From Phycisphaerae bacterium (GTDB taxonomy: Bacteria; Planctomycetota; Phycisphaerae; Phycisphaerales; UBA1924): 64,000 nucleotides of DNA. This document shows, in pieces, positions 50,883 through 60,381 of the stretch; the stretch's first letter is position 1; every line of letters starts with the position of its first letter. Both the position numbers and the translations under genes were made by a program. Under the pieces are notes generated by a model. It was given only the letters and a program-made list of their open reading frames with translations. It did no database searches and was not told the DNA's origin. The DNA lies in NCBI GenBank assembly GCA_022180725.1, contig BQMO01000014.1:1-64000 (forward strand), written 5' to 3'.

Positions 50883-52841
50883 TTATTGGGTGGTCGGGGT
50901 GGGCAGGTCCGCGGGCTTGGGCGCGACTTCGCGGTACTCCAGGCGCTTTCGCAGATTGGCGAGGCTGAAGGGATTGGGCGCGTCGGGGGCGGCCTGCGCG
51001 ACCTCGGTACGAAGGAGTTGCTGGTACGAGGCACGCGAGAGCATCCGCAGGTCTTCGGTGGTGAACGGTCTGGGATAGGTGACCTGCACCACGGCGTGCG
51101 AGAGCGTGCGCGGGAGTTCGAAGGTCATGGTCCGCTCCGCGAGCGTTTCGGGTGACGGCGCCGCGAGCATCCCGAAGCGGCCCGCGACGTTCAGCACGGC
51201 CTCGCGGACGTGCGGCTCATCGAGCGACGGCGCGGCTCCATACACCGCGTCCTTCGTGATCTGGAGGTTCGTAACCGGCTCGATCGGCGGGACGCCCGCG
51301 GTCGGGAAGGCGAACTTCTGACCGACGGCGGCGAGGCCTTCACGTACGGCAAGGTCCTTGAGTTCGGGGAGTTGGGCGGCGAGTGTATCGAAGGCCCAAC
51401 TCAGACGCAGGTCGCGGACGATGCGGGTGCGCACCTCGTCGAGCGAATCGGGCGGGCCGGGCTGTCGCGTCTCGAGGATACACACGTAGAACCGATCGCC
51501 GTTGGGCGACGCCAGGAAGTGGTCGAAGGGGACGCCGGCCTGAAGCCCGAGGGACGAGGTCGGCGTGAACTCGTGGACCGCTTCGAGCACCTTGGCGAGC
51601 GGGGCCTTCTGGGCGCCCACGGCGAGAGTGGCCTGCCCGATCACGGGGATCGACGCGGCTTCATCCAAACGAGTCCAATCGCGCGCCAACACGCGTACGG
51701 TGGGCAACGGCAACGGGACGCCCGAGGCGTCGGACACCACCTGCGTGACATCGCGGGCGAGCGTCTCCATGGTGGGACGCTTGGCGGCCCAATCCGATGG
51801 CAGGATGCGCACGCCCGCGTCGGCGGGCACGCCGCGGAGGGCGGACTTCAGCCTGGACTTGTAGACGGAATCCCACTGCTGGAGGAGTTCATCGGTGCGG
51901 GTGTCGCGCAGGCGTTGCTCGACCGCGACACGCTCGGCGGCGAACTCGCCCTTGAAGTCGGCCCGGTGCTGCTGGTAGAACTTGTTCACCGCGATGGGGT
52001 CGAGCAGGATGGCCTGCCCCACGGCGGCGCGGGAGATATGGAGATACTCGAGTTTGACCCGTCGCGGCTGGATATACCCGAATCCGCGTTCCCCTTCGCC
52101 CGGGTTGACGTTCTTGTAGATCTCGAAGTGGCCGACAACTTCGGCCTCGGAAGGCGTCGGCGCATCCTGCGCGATGCGTGTCGCGGGAATGATGATGGCG
52201 TCGGCGTACACCGCGTCGGCCATGGCCTTGGCGTCGGTGATGACCTGCTTGTCCGAGATTCGCGCCGCGCGGCTGTAGGCGTTGAGCATGCGAACGACAC
52301 CCCGGAGTTTCGCCACCGCAAGGTCGAACTGATCGAGCGACATGCGCCCGTGTGCCGCGAGGTCAGGGCGGCGCAACGTCATGGCCTGCGTCACGCGATC
52401 GACCTCCGGCTGCGTGAAGGCCGGGATGGACAGGAGTTGCATCAACTGCCGCTGATTTGACTCGCGGTACTGCCACATCAGCCCGAAGATGGCTTCGGTT
52501 TCGGGGAGTTCCTTGGCCATCCAGTCGCGGCCGTCGCCGGCCTCGCCGATGAATCCGCCGCGCTGCGCCTCGCGTACGAGCAGTTGCCAGTGCGTGCCGC
52601 TCTCAACGCCCAGTTGAAGTTGCATGAGGTGCGGGGCGAGGTCCTTGAGAATCTCGTACTCGCGCTGCGCGGCGTCGAACTCACCCGCGGAGATGGCGAC
52701 GGTCCCGACATACGCGACCTTCGCCTTCGATGGGTCGGCGCGGAACATGCTCGACGTGCCGGTGAAGAGGAAGGTGATGAGCAGGAGCACGCCGAACGCG
52801 GCGAGAAACCACTGCTTATTCTTGCGCAGGATTTTGACCAT
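50883..52841 (-). CDS. PpiD/SurA-like membrane-anchored foldase
   Basis: 652 residues with one N-terminal membrane segment (FLAAFGVLLLITFLFTG), the PpiD arrangement. A SurA-N-like helical region follows (AISAGEFDAAQREYEILK; LVREAQRGGFIGEAG) and the C-terminal half has parvulin-like pieces (FDHFLASPNGDRFYVCILETRQPG; PDSLDEVRTRIVRDLR). A clear catalytic PPIase domain was not recognised, so it may be a chaperone only. AAGGA lies 7 nt before the ATG. The fur gene follows 7 nt after its stop. Confidence 0.78.
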   Translation of the reverse strand: MVKILRKNKQWFLAAFGVLLLITFLFTGTSSMFRADPSKAKVAYVGTVAISAGEFDAAQREYEILKDLAPHLMQLQLGVESGTHWQLLVREAQRGGFIGEAGDGRDWMAKELPETEAIFGLMWQYRESNQRQLMQLLSIPAFTQPEVDRVTQAMTLRRPDLAAHGRMSLDQFDLAVAKLRGVVRMLNAYSRAARISDKQVITDAKAMADAVYADAIIIPATRIAQDAPTPSEAEVVGHFEIYKNVNPGEGERGFGYIQPRRVKLEYLHISRAAVGQAILLDPIAVNKFYQQHRADFKGEFAAERVAVEQRLRDTRTDELLQQWDSVYKSRLKSALRGVPADAGVRILPSDWAAKRPTMETLARDVTQVVSDASGVPLPLPTVRVLARDWTRLDEAASIPVIGQATLAVGAQKAPLAKVLEAVHEFTPTSSLGLQAGVPFDHFLASPNGDRFYVCILETRQPGPPDSLDEVRTRIVRDLRLSWAFDTLAAQLPELKDLAVREGLAAVGQKFAFPTAGVPPIEPVTNLQITKDAVYGAAPSLDEPHVREAVLNVAGRFGMLAAPSPETLAERTMTFELPRTLSHAVVQVTYPRPFTTEDLRMLSRASYQQLLRTEVAQAAPDAPNPFSLANLRKRLEYREVAPKPADLPTPTTQ

Positions 52842-52861
52842 GGTCGTCCTTCAGAACACGA

Positions 52862-52893
52862 AATCGGGCGGCCGGGCATGCCCGACCGCCCGT
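52862..52893 (-). terminator. Inverted repeat downstream of rpsD
   Basis: CGGGCGG (52865-52871) pairs with CCGCCCG (52886-52892), with an inner CGGGC/GCCCG. On the minus strand it is followed by ATTTCGTG, a weak T-tract. It lies between rpsD and the foldase gene. Confidence 0.6.
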
Positions 52894-52936
52894 GAGGATA
52901 CGTCCGAACCGGCGACGGCGAACGCGCCGCCGAGTC

Positions 52937-53536
52937 TTAGCGGTAGAACTCGATGATGAGGTTGGTGTTGACGTCGAAGGGGATCTGATCGGTGGTGGGG
53001 AGGGCAACCACGCGGATCGTCACATCCGAGGGGTTGAGTTCGAGCCACCCCGGTACCTCGAACCCCGCCAGCGACTCCATCGCTTCCTTCGCGAGTTTCT
53101 GGGCCTTGGTCTTGAGGGTGATGACGTCGCCGACGTGGACGACGGCGCTGGGGCGGTCGGTCTTGCGGCCGTTGACCAGGACGTGCCCGTGGGCGACCAT
53201 CTGCCGGGCGGCCCACACGGTGCGGGCCAGCCCCGCGCGGCGGACGACGTTGTCGAGCCGGCGCTCGAGGAGTTGCAGGAGCGAGTCGCCGGTGTTGCCG
53301 GGCATGCTCGAGGCGTTGGCGAGCGTGAGGCGGAACTGACGCTCGAGGACGCCGTAGTGGTACTTGAGTTTCTGCTTCTCGTTCATGCGCACGCCGTAGT
53401 CGCGCAGGCGGCGCCCGCGGAATCCGTGCTGACCGGGGAAGGTCAGTTGGCGCTTCGAGGTGTGCTTGGGGTTGTCGGCGATGGGGACGCCGACGCGGCG
53501 GGAGAGTTTGACCTTGGGACCGGTGTAACGGGCCAT
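52937..53536 (-). CDS. rpsD: 30S ribosomal protein S4
   Basis: Primary 16S rRNA-binding protein. 199 residues: MARYTGPKVKLSRRVG, LRDYGVRMNEKQKLKYHYGVLE, then the S4 domain LLQLLERRLDNVVRRAGLA with ARQMVAHGHVLVNGRKT. The N-terminal zinc cysteines of some S4 proteins are absent (C- form), as in many bacteria. GGAGG lies 5 nt before the ATG. It stands apart from the alpha operon (no rpsM, rpsK, rpoA or rplQ here), which is unusual but known in various lineages. Confidence 0.96.
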   Translation of the reverse strand: MARYTGPKVKLSRRVGVPIADNPKHTSKRQLTFPGQHGFRGRRLRDYGVRMNEKQKLKYHYGVLERQFRLTLANASSMPGNTGDSLLQLLERRLDNVVRRAGLARTVWAARQMVAHGHVLVNGRKTDRPSAVVHVGDVITLKTKAQKLAKEAMESLAGFEVPGWLELNPSDVTIRVVALPTTDQIPFDVNTNLIIEFYR

Positions 53537-53755
53537 GCGTACCTCCGTCTCCGGGGGCGTGCCGAGGTGGCAGGGGCCGCCGGGTGATCGCCTGGGGCGA
53601 TCGATTCGGGCCGAGGGCCGCAGACGAGCGGTTCGACCGGGGTGAATCCGGGCATTTCGATGCCTGGGGCCGGAATGATAGCCGCGCGCGCTCGTGGGGT
53701 CGAGAGAACGCGACGATGGCCCGCTCCGCGGCGGATGCGCGGTGGAGCCCGGCCC

Positions 53756-53761
53756 TAGACT
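53756..53761 (+). promoter_or_regulatory. Putative leaderless -10 (TAGACT) for purF
   Basis: Ends 7 nt before the ATG at 53769. Confidence 0.5.
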
Positions 53762-53768
53762 GGGCACG

Positions 53769-55244
53769 ATGCCCCGCACCGTTGCTCTGCCTCAGGCTCA
53801 CCCGGACAGGCCGAAGGAGAAATGCGCCGTGTTCGGCGTGTGGGGGCACCCGCACGCGGCGCGGCTGGCGTATTTAGGCCTCTTCGCGCAGCAGCATCGA
53901 GGGCAGGAGTCCTCGGGCATCGCCGTGTCCGACGGGCGGCGGCTGTACGCGCACGTGGGGATGGGGCTGGTGGCCGAGGTCTTCGACGCCGAGACGCTGG
54001 AGAAGATCGAACTGCGTGGCGGCGGCGGGCCGGGGCAGGGGGCCATCGGGCACAATCGATACTCGACCGCCGGGGGGTCGGTGTCGTGCAACGCCCAGCC
54101 GCTGCTGGAGTCGTACGTGGGCGGGCAGGTGGCGGTGGCGCACAATGGGAACCTGATCAACGCGGAGGTGCTCCGGCGGAAGTTCGAGGAGGCCGGACAC
54201 TTGTTCCACACGACCAGCGACACCGAGGCGATCGTGCACCTGCTGGCCAGCCCGGCGCAGCAGAAGGCGCCCGACCCGCTGGCGGCGACGCTGCGGCACT
54301 TGCAGGGGGCGTTCTCGCTGGTGTTCATGTTCCCGGATCGGATCGAGGCGTGCCGCGACCCATGGGGGTGGAGGCCGCTGTCGATCGGGAGACTGGCCAG
54401 CGGGCACTACGTCGTGGCGAGCGAGACGGTGGCGCTCGCGGTGATCGAGGCGGCGCACGTACGCGACGTGGAGCCGGGCGAGATCGTGACGCTGTCGGAG
54501 CGTGGCTTGGAAAGCCGGCGGTTCGCCGAGGCTCAGCCCAGGCCGGCGATGTGCGCCTTCGAGCACGTGTACTTCGCGCACCCGGCGAGCCGGGTCTTCG
54601 GGCAGAACGTGGAACTGGCGCGCGAGAAGATGGGCGAAACGCTTTTCCGCGAGTCGCCGGCCCCCGCGGGGATCGACTGCGTCGTGCCGATGCCCGACAG
54701 CGGGCGGAGCGCGGCCCTGGGCTTCGCGCGGGCCAGCGGGCTGCCCTATCGCGAGGCCATCGTGCCCAACCGCTACGTCGGGCGGACGTTCATCAAGCCC
54801 ACGCAGACGGAGCGCAACGCCGCGGTGCGGCTGAAACTCAACATCATCGACGAACTCGTGCGCGGGAAGCGGCTGGTGATCGTGGATGACTCGATCGTGC
54901 GCGGGACGACGACGAAGGCAAAGATGGACCAGTTGCGGGCCGCGGGGGCGAAGGAGATTCACCTGCGCATCTCGTGCCCGCCCATCCGCCACCCGTGCTA
55001 TTTCGGCGTGGACTTCGCGGAGAAGAGCCAGTTGATCGCCGCGGGGAAGGACGTCGAGGCGATCCGCGCGTACCTGGGCGTAGATTCGCTGCACTACCTG
55101 TCGATCGAGGGGCTGCTGGCGTGCATGAAGGGCGACGCGGCCCACTATTGCACCGCGTGCTGGACGGGGGACTACCGCCTCGACCCCGAGCACCCCGAGG
55201 GCGAGTACGCCATCGAGCCGGCGCAGTTGAAGATATTCGGGTAG
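53769..55244 (+). CDS. purF: Amidophosphoribosyltransferase
   Basis: First committed step of purine synthesis: PRPP plus glutamine gives phosphoribosylamine. 491 residues. The nucleophilic Cys is in KEKCAVFGVWG after a propeptide of about 18 residues; the glutaminase site has GLFAQQHRGQESSG and IGHNRYSTAGG; the PRPP loop is VIVDDSIVRGTT. Four iron-sulfur cysteines are present (AMCAFEHVYF, HPCYFGVD, CTAC), so this is the [4Fe-4S] type as in Bacillus. The start at 53769 follows TAGACT by 7 nt. No other pur genes are near. Confidence 0.96.
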   Translation: MPRTVALPQAHPDRPKEKCAVFGVWGHPHAARLAYLGLFAQQHRGQESSGIAVSDGRRLYAHVGMGLVAEVFDAETLEKIELRGGGGPGQGAIGHNRYSTAGGSVSCNAQPLLESYVGGQVAVAHNGNLINAEVLRRKFEEAGHLFHTTSDTEAIVHLLASPAQQKAPDPLAATLRHLQGAFSLVFMFPDRIEACRDPWGWRPLSIGRLASGHYVVASETVALAVIEAAHVRDVEPGEIVTLSERGLESRRFAEAQPRPAMCAFEHVYFAHPASRVFGQNVELAREKMGETLFRESPAPAGIDCVVPMPDSGRSAALGFARASGLPYREAIVPNRYVGRTFIKPTQTERNAAVRLKLNIIDELVRGKRLVIVDDSIVRGTTTKAKMDQLRAAGAKEIHLRISCPPIRHPCYFGVDFAEKSQLIAAGKDVEAIRAYLGVDSLHYLSIEGLLACMKGDAAHYCTACWTGDYRLDPEHPEGEYAIEPAQLKIFG

Positions 55245-55324
55245 CCGACGCGCCAGCCGCGCTTCGTCGGGGCCGTGCGAACGACCCACCCGCCGGCCAG
55301 CCCCCCACGTGCATGTGCAGGTGC

Positions 55325-55352
55325 CACCGATGTCTGCTTTGAGACATCGGTG
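55325..55352. repeat. REP-like hairpin left of the transposase remnant
   Basis: CACCGATGTCT, 6-nt loop GCTTTG, AGACATCGGTG: a perfect 11-bp stem. It is preceded by GTGC, giving GTGCCACCG at its outer edge. Confidence 0.8.
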
Positions 55353-55378
55353 CTTCCGGCGCTCCACACGACATCCTG

Positions 55379-55384
55379 TAGACT
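55379..55384 (+). promoter_or_regulatory. Putative -10 (TAGACT) of the RAYT remnant
   Basis: Ends 6 nt before the GTG at 55391, the same layout as the leaderless genes of this window. Confidence 0.4.
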
Positions 55385-55390
55385 GTCCGC

Positions 55391-55564
55391 GTGGAGTCGC
55401 CGGCACCAATCCGCAAGCGCATGAAGCGTTGGGAGATTGATGACGACCTGCGATTCATCACGTTATCGTGTCAGCGGTGCCTGGGCGCGAGAGATGGAGA
55501 GGTCGAGTGTGACCCGCCGCCCGGTCGGCCGGAGTCATGGACGGGCTGGAAGGGATTTCTGTGA
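55391..55564 (+). pseudogene. Truncated REP-associated tyrosine transposase (RAYT, IS200-like)
   Basis: The frame from GTG 55391 encodes 57 residues. The first 30 (RKRMKRWEIDDDLRFITLSC then QRC) match the start of planctomycete RAYT/Y1 transposases, which typically read RKRxKxxxxxxxxRFLTFSCYRRLPLL. After that the frame loses similarity and stops at 55562-55564; the catalytic HUH and Tyr region is gone. The fragment lies between inverted hairpins, as RAYT genes do with their REP sequences. It is therefore a decayed copy, probably not functional. Match length is short, so moderate confidence. Confidence 0.6.
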
Positions 55565-55575
55565 TCGGGACAGGA

Positions 55576-55603
55576 CACCGAAGTCCCCAAGCGGACTTCG
55601 GTG
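55576..55603. repeat. REP-like hairpin right of the transposase remnant
   Basis: CACCGAAGTCC, 6-nt loop CCAAGC, GGACTTCGGTG: a perfect 11-bp stem, followed by GCAC, so its outer edge (GGTGGCAC) mirrors that of the hairpin at 55325. Confidence 0.8.
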
Positions 55604-55718
55604 GCACGGCGTATGGGAATCACAGGGCCGTCGCGACTTCGGTGCCACCGGTCATGAAACATCGGTTGGGGTGGCTGAATGGGCGGGCGACTTGGCGGAA
55701 CCACCCGCCTGAGGAATC

Positions 55719-56165
55719 TCACGTGTCGTAGGTGCCATCCCATGGTTCATAGAACGCCATGTAGTTTCCCGGCTCGACGGTGGCGCACCAGCCGTCGTCC
55801 TCGTCCTCGGGCTCCTGCAGGATGAGTCCGAAGGTCGTTCCGAATCGTTCTACTGAGAAAGGCTTGATCGCGATGTCCGCTGATGTTCGCGGGCCGAGCT
55901 CTTGCAAACGGGAACTGTGCAGCTTCCCGGCAGCGATTTCATCCAACTTGGAACGGGGGCCGAGGTCGTCGACTTGTGCGGAGAGCAAGTTACCCTCGGC
56001 ATCGAAGACGTAGACCGCCAAGAACTCACGGCCTTCAGAATCCTTGAAAGCTGTAACGAACGGTGTGGTGACGAAGAACTGCCTTCCGTCCGCGAGTCGT
56101 CCGACGTGTTCCGCGTAGTGGTCGTCGTGGGCAATTGCGATGATGTCAGGTCGAGAATCGCTCAT
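55719..56165 (-). CDS. Conserved hypothetical protein
   Basis: 148 residues, soluble, no signal peptide. Recognisable stretches: DIIAIAHDDHYAEHVGRLADG, FVTTPFVTAF, EFLAVYVFDAEGNLLSAQVDDLG and EPGNYMAFYEPWDGTYDT. The DAEGNLL turn resembles a beta-hairpin repeat, but no family was recognised. Codon use is less GC-rich than in its neighbours. GGAG lies 7 nt before the ATG at 56165; upstream in-frame sequence is inside the ispG end region and has no homology. It follows ispG by 35 nt on the same strand. Confidence 0.7.
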   Translation of the reverse strand: MSDSRPDIIAIAHDDHYAEHVGRLADGRQFFVTTPFVTAFKDSEGREFLAVYVFDAEGNLLSAQVDDLGPRSKLDEIAAGKLHSSRLQELGPRTSADIAIKPFSVERFGTTFGLILQEPEDEDDGWCATVEPGNYMAFYEPWDGTYDT

Positions 56166-56200
56166 CGGTCGCTCCAGTAGTCTTCGAGAAAGCGAATCGC

Positions 56201-57481
<1,281 letters not shown>

Positions 57482-57487
57482 AGAGCG

Positions 57488-57493
57488 ATTGTA
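57488..57493 (-). promoter_or_regulatory. Putative leaderless -10 (TACAAT) for ispG
   Basis: Ends 6 nt before the ATG at 57481 on the minus strand. Confidence 0.6.
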
Positions 57494-57518
57494 CGAGGGC
57501 AGGAGTTTCGGGTTCGTA

Positions 57519-57537
57519 CACAGGCGGGACGCCTGTG
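57519..57537. repeat. Short GTGCCAC-edged hairpin between the MFS gene and ispG
   Basis: CACAGGCG, loop GGA, CGCCTGTG (8-bp stem), followed by CCACCC, so its edge reads TGTGCCACCC like the hairpins at 28.6 and 55.3 kb. Confidence 0.7.
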
Positions 57538-57556
57538 CCACCCATACCAAGGAACT

Positions 57557-59053
57557 TCAGTTGCGGCGGCGGTGGGCACTGGCGGTGATGCCGCGCCAGA
57601 GGCCGGGCTTGGCGTCGTAAGCGTGGTCGCCGGGCTTGAGGCCGTCTACTTCGGGGGTGCGGCGTGCCCACATGACCAGCCCTGCGATGAAGAGCATCAG
57701 CGAGGTGAAGGCCAGGCCGAGCTGGGTGCTAGTGCCATTGCCGACCCATTCCGAGCCGAGGCGGCGGAAGAGGCTCGCGCCGGTGTTGCCGACGCGCGAG
57801 GCGAGGAACGCGCCCAGGGGCATGAGGCCCAGGGCGAGGGTATTGACGACGGCGGAGACGCGTCCGCGCATGGCGTCGTCGACGAGATGCTGCATGGCCG
57901 CGGCGGTGGTGTTGAAGCCCAGCATCCAGAAGACGCCGACGAAGAACATGATGAACATGCCCCAGGCGAGGGTGGGCGCGAGGGCGAAGAGGAGGAGGGA
58001 CAGCCCGCCCAGGGTGATGGAGGCCGGGATGAAGTGGTGCATGGGGTACCACGAGGGGACGAGTTTCATGGAGAGGCCGCCGACGACGGCCCCGATGCCC
58101 ATGACGGCCAGGAGCAGGCCGAAGGTGTCCTCGCGTTCGCCGAAGACCTCGGAGACGACGAGCGGCAGGAGTTGCATGACCGGGGTGGCGAGGAGGGCGT
58201 AGACGACGATGGCGAGGAAGACGGCGCGCGGGCCGCGGTGCGTCCAGACCCAGGCGAAGGCCTCGCGCGAGCGGGTGAGGATGACCCCGGGGTGCTTCCA
58301 GGCGCCGCGCAAGTCGGGCGGGGCCGGTGCGTCGGGCGTGACGAGCACGGCGACCATCACGCCGATGTACGTGAGCGCGTTGACCAGGAGCAGGGCGCCC
58401 GCGCCGTGCATGGAGCCGTCACGCGACAGCGCGGCCTCGGCGGAGAGGACGGCGGCGGCCGTGGCGACGGTCGCGGTGGGGGACTGGAAGGCCCGCATGA
58501 TGCCCCCGGCCACGGCGGGTCCGATGACGCGGGCCATGTTGAACGCGATGCCGTTGAGCGTGATAGCGCGGGTGAGTTCATCCTTGGGCACGAGGCGCGG
58601 CGTGAGCACCTGCCACGCGGGCGTGTTGAAGGCAATGGCGATGCCCTGGGCCAGCGCGAACGCGATGAGCACCCAGCGGTTGGCGATATCGAAGTAGACC
58701 GTGACCGCCAGCCCCAGCGCGATGACCATCATGGCGAGTTGGGTGACGATGAGCAGCGTGCGGCGGTTGACGCTGTCGGCGATCAGCCCGCCGAGCATCC
58801 CGAGGAGCAGCGTCGGCCCCAGTTGAGCGGCGGCGCGGAAGGCCATCCAGTCTTCGGACTTGGTTTCCTGCGAGAGGAGCCACCCGATGGCGACGAACTC
58901 GAACCAGTTGCCGAGGTAGGAACCGAAGGAGGCGAGCCAGATGATGCGGAAGTGCCGGTGGCGCAGCACGCCAAGGGCCGAGGGCGCTTGGGTGCGTGGT
59001 TCGTCGGCCCGTGGGGAGGGGGCCGAATCGGGCGATGGCGAGGCGGGGTCCAC
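57557..59053 (-). CDS. MFS transporter (MFS_3/EntS-like)
   Basis: 498 residues with about 12 membrane segments. The N-terminal stretch HFRIIWLASFGSYLGNWFEFVAIGWLL and the loop ADSVNRRTLLI (motif A-like) fit the MFS_3 group, whose characterised members export siderophores or drugs. Motif repeats at the centre (AFNTPAWQVLTPRLVPKDEL, ITLNGIAFNMARVIGPAVAG) are also typical. The start is uncertain; GTG at 59053 places about 30 polar residues before the first helix. The substrate is unknown. It diverges from the glycosyltransferase-like gene. Confidence 0.88.
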   Translation of the reverse strand: MDPASPSPDSAPSPRADEPRTQAPSALGVLRHRHFRIIWLASFGSYLGNWFEFVAIGWLLSQETKSEDWMAFRAAAQLGPTLLLGMLGGLIADSVNRRTLLIVTQLAMMVIALGLAVTVYFDIANRWVLIAFALAQGIAIAFNTPAWQVLTPRLVPKDELTRAITLNGIAFNMARVIGPAVAGGIMRAFQSPTATVATAAAVLSAEAALSRDGSMHGAGALLLVNALTYIGVMVAVLVTPDAPAPPDLRGAWKHPGVILTRSREAFAWVWTHRGPRAVFLAIVVYALLATPVMQLLPLVVSEVFGEREDTFGLLLAVMGIGAVVGGLSMKLVPSWYPMHHFIPASITLGGLSLLLFALAPTLAWGMFIMFFVGVFWMLGFNTTAAAMQHLVDDAMRGRVSAVVNTLALGLMPLGAFLASRVGNTGASLFRRLGSEWVGNGTSTQLGLAFTSLMLFIAGLVMWARRTPEVDGLKPGDHAYDAKPGLWRGITASAHRRRN

Positions 59054-59120
59054 GAGGGGATTCCGGGCGGCGTTGAGCGGGCGGATGGTAGGGAGGGGGT
59101 CGGCCGCGATGAACGCCTCA

Positions 59121-59126
59121 TATGCT
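59121..59126 (+). promoter_or_regulatory. Putative leaderless -10 (TATGCT) for the glycosyltransferase-like gene
   Basis: Ends 5 nt before the ATG at 59132. Confidence 0.5.
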
Positions 59127-59131
59127 CGGGG

Positions 59132-60211
59132 ATGCGCGTACTCATCCTGACCGACGCCATGTTCGCGTCGCGGGAGCGGACATTTCTGGAGCGGCTGGAG
59201 GTCGGCCTGGCGGACGAGGGCGTGCGTGTCATTCACGCCGTGCCGGAATCCGTCGCGGAGTCGCTCACCGCGGGGCTTGGCGCCCCGGTGCTGGCGTACG
59301 AGCCGCGATCGTTCGCGATTACACGTCCGCTCGCGGTGGCCCGCGTCACCCGGGCGCTCACGAAGATGCTCGACGTGGAGGACCGCACGGTGGACGTCGT
59401 GCACGTCTTCGGGGGCACGGCGTGGGCGCTGGGGGCGGACATGGCCAAGGCGCTCGGGGCCGCGCTCGCGCTGGAGGTATGGCGGTCGGGGTTGGTGGAT
59501 CGGGCGCGCGGCTTGGGGACGGTCGAGGCGAGGCGCGTGCTGGTGGCGCCCGATCCGGCGATCGAACGGGCGCTGACGGCGGGTACGGAACAACGGACGG
59601 TGCGGCTTGCCGCATGGGGCGCGTACGCGGAGCCACGCGTCAGGCCGCTGCTGCGCGACGGCGCCACGCCCACCGCGATGATCGTCGGCGCAGGGCGAGA
59701 CCGCGCCGCCTACGCCGCGGTGGTGCAGGGCTTGGCGCACGCGTCGCGCGCGGCGCCCGATCTGATGATCTTCTGCGACGCGCTCGCGGCGCGGCGTGCG
59801 GGGCTATGGGCGCTGGCGCGACGGCTCGGGCTGCTCCCGCGGTTCTCGCTCATCGATGAACTCGAGGCTCGACGCGATCTCCTGCTGCAAGGAGATCTGC
59901 TGATTCAGCCCGACGCGCACGGCGAGGCGCGCAGCGTCATTCTTGACGCGATGGGCGCGGGCGTGCTGGTGGTGGCGGCCGCCGACCCGATGGTGAGCGT
60001 GCTGATCGACGCGCGCACGGCGCGATTGGCGCCGCAGGGCGACGTGAATGCCTGGGGCAAGGTCTTGACCGAAGTGCTGGACGATCGGGCTCGTGCTCGT
60101 GCCCTGGCCGAGAGCGCGCACGTGTTCGTGCGTTCCAATCGCCGCGCGAGCGATCACGTCCGGGCGGTGCTTCGCGCGTACGAGGCCGCGGGGGTGAGAC
60201 GCCCGGAATGA
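59132..60211 (+). CDS. Glycosyltransferase-like protein (GT-B, family 4-like)
   Basis: 359 residues. The first strand and loop MRVLILTDAMFASRERTFLERL and the middle (VDVVHVFGGTAWALGADMAKALG) fit a GT-B N-terminal Rossmann fold; the C-terminal half has DLLIQPDAHGEARSVILDAMGAGVLVVAA, which resembles the E-x7-E donor-binding motif (here GEARSVILDAMG). Donor and acceptor are unknown. The gene has no signal peptide. The ATG follows TATGCT by 5 nt. The open frame extends far upstream through ispG and the MFS gene, but that part is antisense and not coding. Confidence 0.75.
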   Translation: MRVLILTDAMFASRERTFLERLEVGLADEGVRVIHAVPESVAESLTAGLGAPVLAYEPRSFAITRPLAVARVTRALTKMLDVEDRTVDVVHVFGGTAWALGADMAKALGAALALEVWRSGLVDRARGLGTVEARRVLVAPDPAIERALTAGTEQRTVRLAAWGAYAEPRVRPLLRDGATPTAMIVGAGRDRAAYAAVVQGLAHASRAAPDLMIFCDALAARRAGLWALARRLGLLPRFSLIDELEARRDLLLQGDLLIQPDAHGEARSVILDAMGAGVLVVAAADPMVSVLIDARTARLAPQGDVNAWGKVLTEVLDDRARARALAESAHVFVRSNRRASDHVRAVLRAYEAAGVRRPE

Positions 60212-60213
60212 CG

Positions 60214-60239
60214 AAAACCGCCCGCGCGAACGCGGGCGG
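60214..60239 (-). terminator. Intrinsic terminator downstream of tRNA-Ser
   Basis: A 9-bp stem CCGCCCGCG / CGCGGGCGG with tetraloop CGAA (plus strand). On the minus strand it is followed by TTTT. It begins 6 nt after the tRNA 3' end. Confidence 0.85.
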
Positions 60240-60244
60240 CGAAG

Positions 60245-60333
60245 CGGAGAGGGGGAGATTCGAACTCCCGAGGACCCAAAAGAGCCCTGCCGGTTTTCGA
60301 AACCGGTCCATTCAACCACTCTGGCACCTCTCC
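60245..60333 (-). tRNA. tRNA-Ser (anticodon CGA)
   Basis: A class II tRNA of 89 nt with a long variable arm. The acceptor stem is GGAGAGG / CCTCTCC; the D-arm is GCCAGAGTGG-like with GGTTGAA; the anticodon stem CCGGT / ACCGG encloses loop TTCGAAA, giving anticodon CGA (reads UCG); the T-arm contains GTTCGAATC. The discriminator base is G (60245). The CCA end is not encoded. A terminator lies immediately downstream. Confidence 0.96.
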
Positions 60334-60381
60334 GAACGGGCAATGATTGAACACCCCGAGGGCACAATCAACTCGGTGTGC

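Larger units (their letters stand above)
55245..55718. other. Gene-free stretch with hairpins and a transposase remnant
   Basis: 474 bp between purF and a convergent hypothetical gene. It contains two 11-bp hairpins in opposite orientation, a 57-codon RAYT-like fragment between them, and a degenerate third hairpin near 55637-55665 (GTGCCACCGGTCATG and an imperfect match). Confidence 0.75.

Noticed and set aside
50558..50968. Plus-strand frames across fur
   Set aside because: Antisense to a clear Fur-family protein.
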